Below the pieces are notes generated by a model. It made no database searches. It saw only the letters and a list, made by a program, of their open reading frames with translations, and was not told the origin of the DNA. A stretch of 64,000 bases of DNA from assembly GCA_002215645.1 (NCBI GenBank), contig NGFI01000005.1:426678-490677 (forward strand). The letters run 5' to 3'. Each line of letters begins with the position of its first letter. Within the stretch, counting starts at the first letter, position 1. The stretch comes from Gemmatimonadetes bacterium 2013_60CM_65_52 (GTDB taxonomy: Bacteria > Gemmatimonadota > Gemmatimonadetes > Gemmatimonadales > Gemmatimonadaceae). This document shows, piece after piece, positions 34,117-42,725 of this stretch. The position numbers and the translations under genes were made by a program.

Positions 34117-35805
34117 ATGAACGTTCATCCTCGCGCTGGCCAGCTCCCCGAACCGTCCGCACTGGCCAACATCCCACGACTGGTGTCGGCGTATTTCACC
34201 GAGGTGCCGGACCCGGACGTCGCCGCGCAGCGCGTGAGCTTTGGCACCTCCGGACATCGCGGAACGTCGGTCGCCGCGTCGTTCAACGAGCGGCACATCC
34301 TGGCAACCACGCAGGCGATCTGTCTCTACCGCACTCAGCAGAGAATCGACGGACCGCTCTTCCTCGGCATCGATACGCACGCGCTCTCCGAGTGTGCCGT
34401 GGCCAGCGCCCTCGAGGTCCTTGCGGCAAACGACGTGGAAGTCATGATCGACGCGCGCGGCGGATACGTGCCCACGCCCGCGGTGTCCCTGGCCATTCTC
34501 ACCTACAACCGCGGGCGTACGCAGGGATTCGCGGACGGCATCGTCGTCACACCCTCCCACAATCCGCCGGAGGATGGCGGCTTCAAGTACAATCCGCCAA
34601 ACGGAGGACCCGCAGACTCGGGCGCCACCCAATGGATCCAGGATCAGGCGAACGCGCTGCTCGCCCACGACCTGCGAGGCGTAAAGCGCGTGACGTTCGC
34701 GCGCGCGCGCGCGGCCGCGACGACGCATCAGTACGACTATCTCGACGCCTACGTCAAGGAGCTGGAACGCGTGATCGACCTCGGCGCCATTCGCGGCGCA
34801 TCGGTGAAGCTCGGCGTGGACCCGCTCGGCGGCGCCGGCGTCGCGTACTGGAGCGCCATCGCCGACCGGTACAAGCTGCCGCTCACCGTCATCAGCGAAG
34901 AGGTCGACCCGACGTTTCGCTTCATGAGCCTGGACTGGGACGGACGAATCCGGATGGACTGCTCGTCGCCCTACGCAATGCAGCGGCTCATCGCCCTGCG
35001 GGAGCGCTTCGACGTCGCGTGGGCATGCGACACGGATCACGATCGGCACGGCATCGTCGCGCAGAGCGTAGGACTCCTGAATCCCAACCACTATCTCTCG
35101 GTGGCAAGCGCGTATCTCTTTGCGCACCGCCCCGAGTGGCTTGCCTCGGCCGGCATTGGCAAGACGGTCGTGAGCAGCAGCATGATCGATCGTGTCGCCT
35201 CGCACATCGGCCGGCCGCTCATGGAGGTGCCCGTCGGCTTCAAGTGGTTCGTGGACGGACTGTCTGCCGGCACACTTGGCTTCGTGGGCGAGGAAAGCGC
35301 GGGCGCGACGTTCCTCCGGCGCGACGGACACGTGTGGACCACTGACAAGGACGGCCTGGTGCTCGGTCTTCTCGCCGCGGAGATGACGGCTGTCACCGGA
35401 AAGGATCCTGGCGAGCACTATCGCGAGCTCACTCGGGAGCTCGGCGCACCGTGCTACGAGCGCATCGATGCGCCCGCGACGCCGGAGCAGAAGGCGGTGC
35501 TCGCCAAGCTCTCGCCACGCGACGTGTCCGCCGCGGAGCTTGCCGGCGAGCGCATCGCGAACCTCACCACCACGGCCCTCGGCAACGGGGCGCCGATCGG
35601 CGGCCTGAAGGTCGAAACGCACTCGGGATGGTTCGCCGCCCGCCCGTCGGGCACGGAAAACGTCTACAAGCTGTATGCTGAAAGCTTCGTCGACGAAGCG
35701 CACCTGCACCTCATTCAGACGGAGGCGCAGGCCCTCATTCAGCGCGCATTCGATGCAGCTGGAGCGGCTGGAGAAACAACGGCAAAACAAGCCTCGGCTA
35801 AATAA
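34117..35805 (+). CDS. pgm: phosphoglucomutase (alpha-D-glucose phosphate-specific)
   Basis: Interconverts glucose 1-phosphate and glucose 6-phosphate, linking glycogen/cell-surface sugar synthesis to glycolysis. The 562-residue protein has all four domain signatures: FGTSGHRGTS, the phosphoserine loop TPSHNPPEDGGFKYNPP (Ser147), the Mg2+ loop DTDHDRHG, the sugar-binding GEESAGATFL and the phosphate-binding RPSGTENVYK. Length is normal for the bacterial Pgm class. It appears monocistronic, 48 bp after the transporter, and is followed by a 250-bp region with a long repeat palindrome. Confidence 0.95.
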   Translation: MNVHPRAGQLPEPSALANIPRLVSAYFTEVPDPDVAAQRVSFGTSGHRGTSVAASFNERHILATTQAICLYRTQQRIDGPLFLGIDTHALSECAVASALEVLAANDVEVMIDARGGYVPTPAVSLAILTYNRGRTQGFADGIVVTPSHNPPEDGGFKYNPPNGGPADSGATQWIQDQANALLAHDLRGVKRVTFARARAAATTHQYDYLDAYVKELERVIDLGAIRGASVKLGVDPLGGAGVAYWSAIADRYKLPLTVISEEVDPTFRFMSLDWDGRIRMDCSSPYAMQRLIALRERFDVAWACDTDHDRHGIVAQSVGLLNPNHYLSVASAYLFAHRPEWLASAGIGKTVVSSSMIDRVASHIGRPLMEVPVGFKWFVDGLSAGTLGFVGEESAGATFLRRDGHVWTTDKDGLVLGLLAAEMTAVTGKDPGEHYRELTRELGAPCYERIDAPATPEQKAVLAKLSPRDVSAAELAGERIANLTTTALGNGAPIGGLKVETHSGWFAARPSGTENVYKLYAESFVDEAHLHLIQTEAQALIQRAFDAAGAAGETTAKQASAK

Positions 35806-35879
35806 GAGGCAGCGATAAAGCAACCTAAGAAAGAATACAACTGGCCAAAAGTACAGCGAAACGAAAGGAACGGCTAACA

Positions 35880-35966
35880 GCAAATATGCCACAGAGAACA
35901 CAGAGTCACAGAGAACAGCGTTGCCGCAGTTCCTCTGTGACTCTGTGTTCTCTGTGGCAAATTTGC
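35880..35966. repeat. long palindrome of CACAGAG-type units
   Basis: The left arm starts at 35880 (GCAAATATGCCACAGAGAAC...) and the right arm ends at 35966 (...CTCTGTGGCAAATTTGC). They pair over about 35 bp with very few mismatches, around a loop of about 15 nt. Each arm holds three CACAGAG units spaced 8-9 bp apart. It lies in the pgm-DUF2911 intergenic region. Confidence 0.9.
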
Positions 35967-35997
35967 AGTGCCGAAGTTGTTTGCAGTGCCGAAGTTC
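35962..35997 (+). repeat. 18-bp tandem duplication
   Basis: TTTGCAGTGCCGAAGTTG (35962-35979) is repeated directly at 35980-35997 with only the last base changed. It begins inside the end of the palindrome's right arm. Confidence 0.85.
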
Positions 35998-36054
35998 TTT
36001 AACTAACAGCGGCCGTGTGAGTCTCTTGTAGCGCTCTTCTCGTTCAGCTCACCC

Positions 36055-36663
36055 CTACTTCGCCACCATCCAGCCCGTTCGGAGATCCGTGTTTCCCCAG
36101 ACGATGCGCAGCGTCCCTCGCAGCTCCGCGTAGCCCGACGTCGGCCGAGGGGATTCCGGCACGAGATAGATCGTCAGCGACTCTTCCTTGTCAGTGCGCT
36201 GTGTGGCGGCGAGCGGGATGCGACCCACGTCGCGCGACGCGTCGTAGTCCGTGCCCCAGCCGGCCGTTTCGCGGTTGACGATGAGCTGCCAGCCCGTCTT
36301 GCCGGAGAGCAGGAACAGCGAATAGTCCCCGTGCGGAACGGCGAGCGAGCCCAACGTGATGTCGAGGTCGGTATGCAATTGCGTCGCCGTATTTGCGCCG
36401 AATCGCCACACCGTGTCGAGAGGAATCAGGCCACCTTCGATCTTTCGTCCGCGCGCGTGCGGCTGTCCGTAGGCGATGGCAATGCGGGACGGTCCCGTGA
36501 GGCTTCCGTCCTCCGGGTACCACTGGCCGCCGATCCGGCGCTGGTCCACGTGTACTTCCGTGGACGCAAAGCTGCTCGCGGCCACGCGGGGCGGTGGGGC
36601 GGGAGGCTGCTGGGCTGCCAATGTCGGCGTAGCGAGCACGGCGAAAAGAAGGGGCAGGCGCAT
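36055..36663 (-). CDS. secreted DUF2911 protein
   Basis: The 202-residue protein has a signal peptide (LPLLFAVLATPTLAAQ) and the DUF2911 core: IAIAYGQPHARGRKIEGGLIP, DTVWRFGANTATQLHTDLDI, LAVPHGDYSLFLLSGKTGWQLIVNRETAGWGTDY. The C-terminal strand set LTIYLVPESPRPTSGYAEL... follows. The family is widespread in Bacteroidetes-type and Gemmatimonadota-type envelopes with no assigned activity. ATG 36663 fits the leader; GTG 36675 is possible. It converges on the repeat region after pgm. Confidence 0.85.
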   Translation of the reverse strand: MRLPLLFAVLATPTLAAQQPPAPPPRVAASSFASTEVHVDQRRIGGQWYPEDGSLTGPSRIAIAYGQPHARGRKIEGGLIPLDTVWRFGANTATQLHTDLDITLGSLAVPHGDYSLFLLSGKTGWQLIVNRETAGWGTDYDASRDVGRIPLAATQRTDKEESLTIYLVPESPRPTSGYAELRGTLRIVWGNTDLRTGWMVAK

Positions 36664-36748
36664 GGGGTGATTCACCGGTGGCGTGTTACCTCAATGATGC
36701 CATTCGGCGCACCGGCCGGATAGCGCTATTGCCAGCACCCACCCGGCG

Positions 36749-37882
36749 ATGGATTTTGTGAGCGTGGAACAATCACTCGACACGCTCGAGACACCGGCGC
36801 TACTCGTCGACCTCGACGTCATGAAGCGCAATCTCGGGCGAGCCGCGGACTATGCGGAACGCCACGGACTGGCGCTGCGCCCGCACGTGAAGACGCACAA
36901 GGCGTCTCGCATCGCCGCGCGACAGGTGGCACTTGGCGCCGTGGGCGTCACGTGTGCCACGCCGCACGAGGCCGAGGTCATGGCCCGTGTCACGGACGAC
37001 ATTCTGGTGGCATTCCCTCCGGTGGGCGCGCCGAGGGCTGAACGCCTCGCGGCGCTTCCCTCGGATGTCCGCCTGATGGTGGCGCTCGATTCGGAGCAGG
37101 CGGTGAAGGACATCGCGCGCGCCGCATCCGACGCCGGCCGCAATGTGCGTGTTCTCGTGGAGCTCGATCTCGGCATGCGACGCGTCGGCGTGCCAACGGT
37201 GGACGCGGTCATCGCGCTCGCCGGTCGCGTGCGATTGGAGGCGTCGCTCGAGTTCGCGGGGCTGATGTTCTATCCCGGCCACGTGCGCCAACCTGTTCAG
37301 GAGCAGGACCAGGCGCTCGCAGAAGTCCGTACCGCGCTTGCCGCCGCGCTGGCGCAGATGACGCGAGCGGGAGTGGCCCCCGGGATCGTCAGTGGAGGCT
37401 CTACGCCCACACTGTGGCGCACACACGAGATGGAGGGCGTGACGGAGTTTCGGCCCGGCACGTACGTGTTCAACGACCGGACGACGGCCGCCATCGGCGC
37501 GTGCGCGTGGGAGGACTGTGCGGCGACCGTGCTGGCGACCGTGGTCTCCACCGCGGTACCTGGTCAGGCCGTGATCGACGCGGGCACCAAGGCGCTCGGC
37601 CGCGAGCCAGTGCGCGGGGTGGAGGGGGAGGGGTTCGGGCAACTGCTCGAGCATCCGGAGGTCGTCGTCTCCCGAACGTCGGAGGAGCACGGGGTGCTGG
37701 ATCTCTCGGCATCGAGCTGGCGGCCGCTGGTGGGCGAGCGGGTGCGCGTCGTGCCCAATCACGTGTGCATCGTCGTGCACCTCAACGATACGGCCTATGG
37801 CGCGCGTGGTGGCATGATCGAGACGAGCTGGCCGATCGAGGCGCGGGGCCGCGGAGCGCAGGTCGCAGGAATGAGCATCTGA
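36749..37882 (+). CDS. D-threonine-aldolase-like PLP enzyme (alanine racemase fold)
   Basis: The 377-residue protein matches the DSD1/low-specificity D-threonine aldolase family: TPALLVDLDVMKRN, the PLP lysine in LRPHVKTHKASRIA, VTCATPHEAEVMA, FYPGHVRQP, GIVSGGSTPT, FRPGTYVFND and the C-terminal metal-site motif VPNHVCIVV (His and Cys ligands). These enzymes cleave D-threonine or D-beta-hydroxy amino acids to glycine and an aldehyde, or dehydrate D-serine, using PLP and a divalent metal. Substrate specificity cannot be decided from sequence. It starts its own unit after the divergent DUF2911 gene. Confidence 0.86.
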   Translation: MDFVSVEQSLDTLETPALLVDLDVMKRNLGRAADYAERHGLALRPHVKTHKASRIAARQVALGAVGVTCATPHEAEVMARVTDDILVAFPPVGAPRAERLAALPSDVRLMVALDSEQAVKDIARAASDAGRNVRVLVELDLGMRRVGVPTVDAVIALAGRVRLEASLEFAGLMFYPGHVRQPVQEQDQALAEVRTALAAALAQMTRAGVAPGIVSGGSTPTLWRTHEMEGVTEFRPGTYVFNDRTTAAIGACAWEDCAATVLATVVSTAVPGQAVIDAGTKALGREPVRGVEGEGFGQLLEHPEVVVSRTSEEHGVLDLSASSWRPLVGERVRVVPNHVCIVVHLNDTAYGARGGMIETSWPIEARGRGAQVAGMSI

Positions 37883-37967
37883 TGGAGGAATCGGCGCATC
37901 CGTGGCGTGTGATTCGCATCACGGGCGGCGAGCGTGCGAAACAGGATCGTTAACGGGACGCGGTCTG

Positions 37968-37993
37968 AAGCGTCCTCAGAGCAGACGCTTTTT
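37968..37993 (+). terminator. possible intrinsic terminator
   Basis: AAGCGTC (37968-37974) pairs with GACGCTT (37984-37990) around a 9-nt loop, followed by TTT. It lies between the aldolase-like gene and the DUF1800 gene, 18 bp before the latter's ATG, so it might also be an attenuator. Confidence 0.5.
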
Positions 37994-38010
37994 CACGTGG
38001 GAGCGAGCGC

Positions 38011-39558
38011 ATGAGCGACACTGAAGTGCCGAGCGATACCGGGGTGTCATCTACCGTGCGCGCGCCGGCCTCGCGGCGGGCCGCCTTGGCCGCGGGGGTG
38101 GCTGCGCTTGCGATGGCCGTTCTGCCAAAGCGCGCCCGAGCGCAGGCGACGCGCCGTCCGCGACCCGGCCCGATCACGGGCACGCCGAACATCCCGAACG
38201 AGATCCCCGTCGCCCCGCAGGAATGGGCCAGTGATTCGAACCGTCTGCTGCGCCGCATCACCTACGGCATCACCGACGCCGACGTGACCGCCGCGAAGCA
38301 GTATGGATTTCGCGGGTTCCTCGAGCGGCAGCTCGACTACACGCACATCGACGACTCCGCCGTCGACGCATTCATCGCGGCAAAATATCCCTACATCTCG
38401 CAGGGCACGTCGCAGCTCTACAACGCGAATTCCGGGACGGTGCAGAATCAGCTCCAGCAGTCGACGGTCTATCGCGCGGCGTTCTCCAAGCGCCAGCTCT
38501 ACGAGCGCATGGTGGAGTTCTGGAGCGATCACTTCAACATCTCGTACTCGAAGGTCACGTACCTCAAGGTCGTGGATGATGCCGACGTCATCCGCAAGTA
38601 CGCGCTGACGACGTTCCCGAAGCTGCTGTACGCCAGCGCCAAGAGCGGCGCGATGATGGTGTACCTGGACCAGAATCAGAGTCGCTCGGGGTCGCCGAAC
38701 CAGAACTACGCGCGCGAGATCATGGAGCTGCACACGCTCGGCGTGGACGGCGGCTACACGCAGAATGACGTTGCGGAGCTGTCGCGGGTGCTCACGGGCT
38801 GGAGCATCGTGGGACGCGGCGATTTTGCGTTCTATTCGTCCATCCACGACTTCGGCAAGAAGACCGTGCTCGGCGTGACCATTCCGGCGAGCAGCTCATC
38901 CGTCGGCGCCGGCGCCATCGTGGAGGGCGAGCAGATGCTCGACATGCTGCTCGCGCACCCGAGCACGGCCTCCTTCATCGCGACCAAGATGCTGCGGTGG
39001 TTCGTGACGCCCCAGCCAACCGCGCAGCAGGTCGCGGCGGTGGCGGCGGAGTACACGCGCACGGGCGGCGACATCAAGGCCATGATCCGCGTCGTTCTCG
39101 ATCCCGCGTGGGTCGCGGCTGCCCCGATGAAGCTCAAGCGGCCGTTCCACCTGATTGCCTCGTCGATGCGCACCACCACGCCGACGGTGAGCGGCGTCGC
39201 CGGGCCGACGGCGCAGCTCAACAACACCGGGCAGCAGCTGTTCATGTGGGACACGCCGGACGGCTACCCGGACCGGGTCGATTACTGGGCTGGAAACGTG
39301 TTGCCGCGCTGGAATTACGCATCGTACTACTCGGCGCTTGCCGGCGGCGAGGTCAATCTGGACGTCGCGCAGTTCATGCGCGGCAACGCCGCCGACCCCA
39401 CGGTCGCTGCCATCGACACCCGGCTGTTTGGGGGCGAGATCGATCCCGCCCTCAGGGCGTCGCTCACCACGTACCTCAAGGGCGGGACGTACAACGCCGT
39501 CCGCGTGCGCGAGACGCTCGCGCTTGCCATGAGTTCCAACACCTTCCAGTGGTACTGA
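38011..39558 (+). CDS. DUF1800 family protein
   Basis: The 515-residue protein has a Tat-like leader (ASRRAALAAGVAALAMAVLPKRARAQ). The DUF1800 landmarks are LLRRITYGITDADV, ERMVEFWSDHFNIS, NQNYAREIMELHTLGVDGGYTQNDVAELSRVLTGW, and STASFIATKMLRWFV. The family is of unknown function and nearly always paired with a DUF1501 protein, as here 8 bp downstream. Both seem to be exported folded, so they may carry a cofactor or form a complex in the periplasm. Confidence 0.88.
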   Translation: MSDTEVPSDTGVSSTVRAPASRRAALAAGVAALAMAVLPKRARAQATRRPRPGPITGTPNIPNEIPVAPQEWASDSNRLLRRITYGITDADVTAAKQYGFRGFLERQLDYTHIDDSAVDAFIAAKYPYISQGTSQLYNANSGTVQNQLQQSTVYRAAFSKRQLYERMVEFWSDHFNISYSKVTYLKVVDDADVIRKYALTTFPKLLYASAKSGAMMVYLDQNQSRSGSPNQNYAREIMELHTLGVDGGYTQNDVAELSRVLTGWSIVGRGDFAFYSSIHDFGKKTVLGVTIPASSSSVGAGAIVEGEQMLDMLLAHPSTASFIATKMLRWFVTPQPTAQQVAAVAAEYTRTGGDIKAMIRVVLDPAWVAAAPMKLKRPFHLIASSMRTTTPTVSGVAGPTAQLNNTGQQLFMWDTPDGYPDRVDYWAGNVLPRWNYASYYSALAGGEVNLDVAQFMRGNAADPTVAAIDTRLFGGEIDPALRASLTTYLKGGTYNAVRVRETLALAMSSNTFQWY

Positions 39559-39566
39559 GGCGCCCA

Positions 39567-40883
39567 ATGACGATGGACACGCACGACGAAGACTGCGGGT
39601 GCTCCGAATACAAGGCCCTCTCGCGTCGCCAATTTCTCGGCGCCACCGCCGGCGGCGCGTTCGGCGCCATGGCAGTCGGGGTATTCCCCGATTGGTTGCC
39701 GAGGGTCGTGCTGGCGGAGAGTTATGCGTCTTCGCGGGACGTCATCCTGTCGGTGTTCATGCGCGGCGGCGCGGATGGACTGAGTCTGTGCGTCCCCTTC
39801 GGTGATTCCTCGTACTACACAGGCCGCCCGACCATCGCCGTTCCGCGTCCGGACGCGGCCAACAGCACGGCCACGAAGGGCATCGCGCTCGACAATTTCT
39901 TCGCGTTCCCGCAGGCCATGTCGGCGTTGATGACGCCGTACACGGCGAACGACCTGCTGGTGGTGCATGCGACGGGACAGTTCAACAACTCGCGCTCGCA
40001 CTTCGACGCACAGCGGTTCATGGAAGTGGGCAAGCCGAACGATACGTCAATCGTCACGGGCTGGCTTGGGCGGCATCTCGCCACCATTCCGCCTCTGCGC
40101 ACCACGGCTCCCCTGCGCGCGCTCGGCCTTGCGAGCGGTCTTCAGAAGACGCTCGTCGGCGCGCCGAAGACGCTGCCCATCGCCAATCCCGCCACGTTCG
40201 CGCTGGGCGGTAACACGGCGACGATCAATCAGCGGTTGTCGTTCCTTCAGAATGACTATTCCGGTGCCTCGGATCCCATTCACGCCGCGGCACTCGACGC
40301 GGGCAACACCGTCGCGATCCTTCAGTCGATCGGATTTGCGACGTACCGCCCCGCCAACGGCGCCGTGTATCCGAACAGCTCGTTCGGCAACGCGCTGAAG
40401 TCCGTGGCGGCGCTCATCAAGGCCGACATCGGCATCGAGGCGGCGCAGGTGGACATCGGCGGGTGGGACACGCACTCCGCGGAGGATCCGCTGAACGGCT
40501 CGATGGCCAACACGATGCGCGACTTCTCCAACTCACTTGCCGCGTTCTATCTCGACTGCATCACCACGGCGACGAGCAACGGTGTCACCGCGGTGGCGTT
40601 CTCGGAGTTCGGGCGCAATGCGCGTGAGAACGGCAGCCAGGGCACCGATCACGGCCGCGGCACATGCCTGTTTGCGATCGGCAAGAACATCGCGGGCGGA
40701 CGCGTGATGGTGAACAACTGGCCGGGGCTCGCCCAGGCCAATCTGGATTCGGGTCAGGACCTCAAGGTCACCATCGACTACCGCGACCTGCTGGCGGAAA
40801 TCGTCCAGAACCGGCTCGGCAACACGCAGTTGGACGTCATCTTTCCGTCGTGGAAGCCCACCATGTGGGGCATCACGAAGTAG
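39567..40883 (+). CDS. DUF1501 family protein, probable Tat substrate
   Basis: The 438-residue protein has a twin-arginine leader (SRRQFLGATAGGAFGAMAVGVFP). The family core follows: ILSVFMRGGADGLSL, FFAFPQAMSALM, LLVVHATGQFNNSRSHFDAQRFME, VDIGGWDTHS, AVAFSEFGRNARENGSQGTDHGRGT and IDYRDLLAEIVQNRLG. The fold is like alkaline phosphatase/sulfatase, with conserved Asp/His residues, but no activity is established. It is translated with the DUF1800 gene, 8 bp upstream, and ends 3 bp from the convergent cupredoxin gene. Confidence 0.88.
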   Translation: MTMDTHDEDCGCSEYKALSRRQFLGATAGGAFGAMAVGVFPDWLPRVVLAESYASSRDVILSVFMRGGADGLSLCVPFGDSSYYTGRPTIAVPRPDAANSTATKGIALDNFFAFPQAMSALMTPYTANDLLVVHATGQFNNSRSHFDAQRFMEVGKPNDTSIVTGWLGRHLATIPPLRTTAPLRALGLASGLQKTLVGAPKTLPIANPATFALGGNTATINQRLSFLQNDYSGASDPIHAAALDAGNTVAILQSIGFATYRPANGAVYPNSSFGNALKSVAALIKADIGIEAAQVDIGGWDTHSAEDPLNGSMANTMRDFSNSLAAFYLDCITTATSNGVTAVAFSEFGRNARENGSQGTDHGRGTCLFAIGKNIAGGRVMVNNWPGLAQANLDSGQDLKVTIDYRDLLAEIVQNRLGNTQLDVIFPSWKPTMWGITK

Positions 40884-40886
40884 CCG

Positions 40887-41501
40887 CTACTTCACCGTGA
40901 TCGTCCCGCTCATGCCGGGGTGCACGGTGCAATCGAAGTCGAACGCGCCGGTGGCGGCAAAGGTCAGCACGACCACGCCACTGGTGCGATTCTGAATGTT
41001 CGGCGGCCCTCCGGGCGGATTGGTTGCCCGGAAGATCACGTTGTGCTCGACGTTGCCACCGAACGAGAAGGACACCGAGATGTTCTTCGCGATGGTCAGA
41101 ACGGGCGGCGAGAACGTATTGGCGAGCAGGAAGACGGTGTCCTTCGTGGCCGCCGTCGCGGGCGTCACCAGAACGGCCAACGTGCCCGCCACTCCGCTCA
41201 CCGATGCAGAAATGATTGCCTGACCGGGCGTGACTCCGGTAACGCGACCGCCCTGATCGACAGACGCAATTGACGACGAGCTCGACGACCAGGTAAAGAT
41301 GCCCGGCGACGCGATCTGGGCACCCGACGCAGTGAGCGCGGCGGCCTGGAGCTGCACCGACTGGCCAGTCGTTACACTCGTGCTCGCGCTCGTCACCGTG
41401 ACGCGGGCAACACTGTTGTTGGTGCCCGTGCTGCTGCTGTCGGAGCCCCCGCACGCCGCGAGCACACACAGCAGCGCGGCCAGATCGATTCGCACTCGCA
41501 T
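40887..41501 (-). CDS. lipoprotein with Ig-like (Big_2) and cupredoxin domains
   Basis: The 204-residue protein has a lipoprotein signal (AALLCVLAAC) and a Big_2 domain (about residues 30-115: VARVTVTSASTSVTTGQSVQLQA; FTWSSSSSSIASVDQGGRVTGVTPGQAII). The C-terminal cupredoxin domain has an evident type-1 copper site: His in NVEHNVIF, then Cys, His and Met in DFDCTVHPGM. It likely binds one copper ion and shuttles electrons, tethered at the outer membrane. The Ig-like part probably acts as a spacer. Convergent with DUF1501. Confidence 0.88.
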   Translation of the reverse strand: MRVRIDLAALLCVLAACGGSDSSSTGTNNSVARVTVTSASTSVTTGQSVQLQAAALTASGAQIASPGIFTWSSSSSSIASVDQGGRVTGVTPGQAIISASVSGVAGTLAVLVTPATAATKDTVFLLANTFSPPVLTIAKNISVSFSFGGNVEHNVIFRATNPPGGPPNIQNRTSGVVVLTFAATGAFDFDCTVHPGMSGTITVK

Positions 41502-41551
41502 GGCTCAAAATTAACTCCGTGTGCAAAGCCGGGCCATGAGACGTAGACCCC

Positions 41552-41577
41552 TGAACGGTGAACGGAGAACCGTTCAC
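41552..41577 (+). repeat. TGAACGG tandem heptamers with inverted arm
   Basis: Two 7-bp units (TGAACGG at 41552 and 41559) are followed by AGAA and the inverted arm CCGTTCAC (41570-41577). They form an 8-bp hairpin upstream of the 41655 gene. Confidence 0.65.
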
Positions 41578-41654
41578 GGGCCTTGGAGTTGGCGTGACCG
41601 GTGGGCATCTTTCACGTCTGCCGCGAAGCGTGCGGCTGCCCACAGATGGAACGC

Positions 41655-42131
41655 ATGCCCAACGCATCCCGCTTGCCCGCTGCGCCCGCCAAGGATCCCG
41701 TCGCCGTCGTCCGCGCCTCGGCGGACTCACTCGCCCGCGTGGCGCTCGAGTGCTGCCGCCAACACGACCGCGCCTCCCGTCATCCTGTGCCCGACGAACC
41801 GGACCTCGAGCAGAAGCATCACGATGCGCTCTGCGCCACGTGTGACGGCTCGCTGGCGGAGCTCACCACCGCGTACGAACGGGCGGCCGCGGACGTACGG
41901 ATGACATCGGATGAGCCGTGGTGGCACCGCGCGAACAACCTCTGGCACGCCAGTCGCGAGTATGCGCGCCGCCACGCCGGCTGTGACGCGATGTCGAAGG
42001 GCGTGTCGGGCAAGCACAGCGCGGAGAAGCTGGCGGGGATGCAGATGGAATACGAGCTCGAAGCGTCGGCGCTGCTCGCGCTGCGGCACGCCGCGGATGC
42101 GTACCTGAAGACACGCCCCGGATTGAGTTGA
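41655..42131 (+). CDS. conserved-looking helical protein of unknown function
   Basis: The 158-residue protein is mostly helical and soluble, with several cysteine/histidine-rich spots (LECCRQHDRASRHP; KHHDALCATCDG; ARRHAGCD) that could bind metal. I recognise no family. The ATG at 41655 follows a possible AAC-rich leader; ATG 41646 is equally likely. The stop overlaps the ATG of the SET gene by 1 nt (TGATG), so the two are coupled. Confidence 0.6.
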   Translation: MPNASRLPAAPAKDPVAVVRASADSLARVALECCRQHDRASRHPVPDEPDLEQKHHDALCATCDGSLAELTTAYERAAADVRMTSDEPWWHRANNLWHASREYARRHAGCDAMSKGVSGKHSAEKLAGMQMEYELEASALLALRHAADAYLKTRPGLS

Positions 42132-42715
42132 TGGCCTCCACGAACGGAAGCACCCGCAGCAGAACATCGCAGAGCCGCATTGCCGCACCGAAGCAGACAC
42201 TGACCGCACAATCCGCCAGCCGCGGAGGCATCAACGCCCGCTATCCCTGGAAGGAGGAGCCGAATCCGTACTTCGAGCTGCGGCGTTCCCCCATTCAGGG
42301 CGTCGGCGCGTTCGCGGTCCGGACCATCCCCAAGGGCACGCGCATCATCGAGTACCTCGGCCAGCGCATTTCGTGGCGAACGGCAGACCGGCGCTACGAG
42401 GACGAGAGCATGGGCCGCCACCACACGTTCCTCTTCACGGTCGACGAGCGCATCTGCATCGACGGCGCGGTGAAGGGCAACGAGGCCCGGTTCATCAATC
42501 ACTCCTGCGACGGAAACTGCGAGGCCATCAACGACCGCAAGCGGATCTTCATCGAAGCGCGCCGCACCATCCGTCCCGGCGCGGAGCTGCTGTACGATTA
42601 CCAGTACGAGCGCACGAAGGATCATACGAAAGAGGACGAACGCTTCTATGCGTGCCGCTGCGGTGCCGCCACCTGCCGAGGATCCATCCTCGCCGCCGAC
42701 GTCTCAGGGACGTGA
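42131..42715 (+). CDS. SET-domain lysine methyltransferase with post-SET zinc motif
   Basis: The 194-residue protein has a basic, disordered N-terminus (about 35 residues) and then a full SET domain: ELRRSPIQGVGAFAVRTIPKGTRIIEYLG, FTVDERICIDGAVKGNEARFINHSCDGNCEA, and ELLYDYQYE. A post-SET CxCxxxxC motif (FYACRCGAATCRGS) follows. With Cys of NHSC it can form the zinc site seen in eukaryotic histone methyltransferases. S-adenosylmethionine is the donor. The basic tail could contact nucleic acid. The target is unknown. A second, post-SET-lacking SET protein is at 13986-14360. Confidence 0.88.
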   Translation: MASTNGSTRSRTSQSRIAAPKQTLTAQSASRGGINARYPWKEEPNPYFELRRSPIQGVGAFAVRTIPKGTRIIEYLGQRISWRTADRRYEDESMGRHHTFLFTVDERICIDGAVKGNEARFINHSCDGNCEAINDRKRIFIEARRTIRPGAELLYDYQYERTKDHTKEDERFYACRCGAATCRGSILAADVSGT

Positions 42716-42725
42716 GCAGACGCCG

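Noticed and set aside
37882-37953. A 23-codon frame overlapping the aldolase stop (TGATG)
   Set aside because: It has a coupled start but no recognisable domain, and it is too short to support without conservation data.
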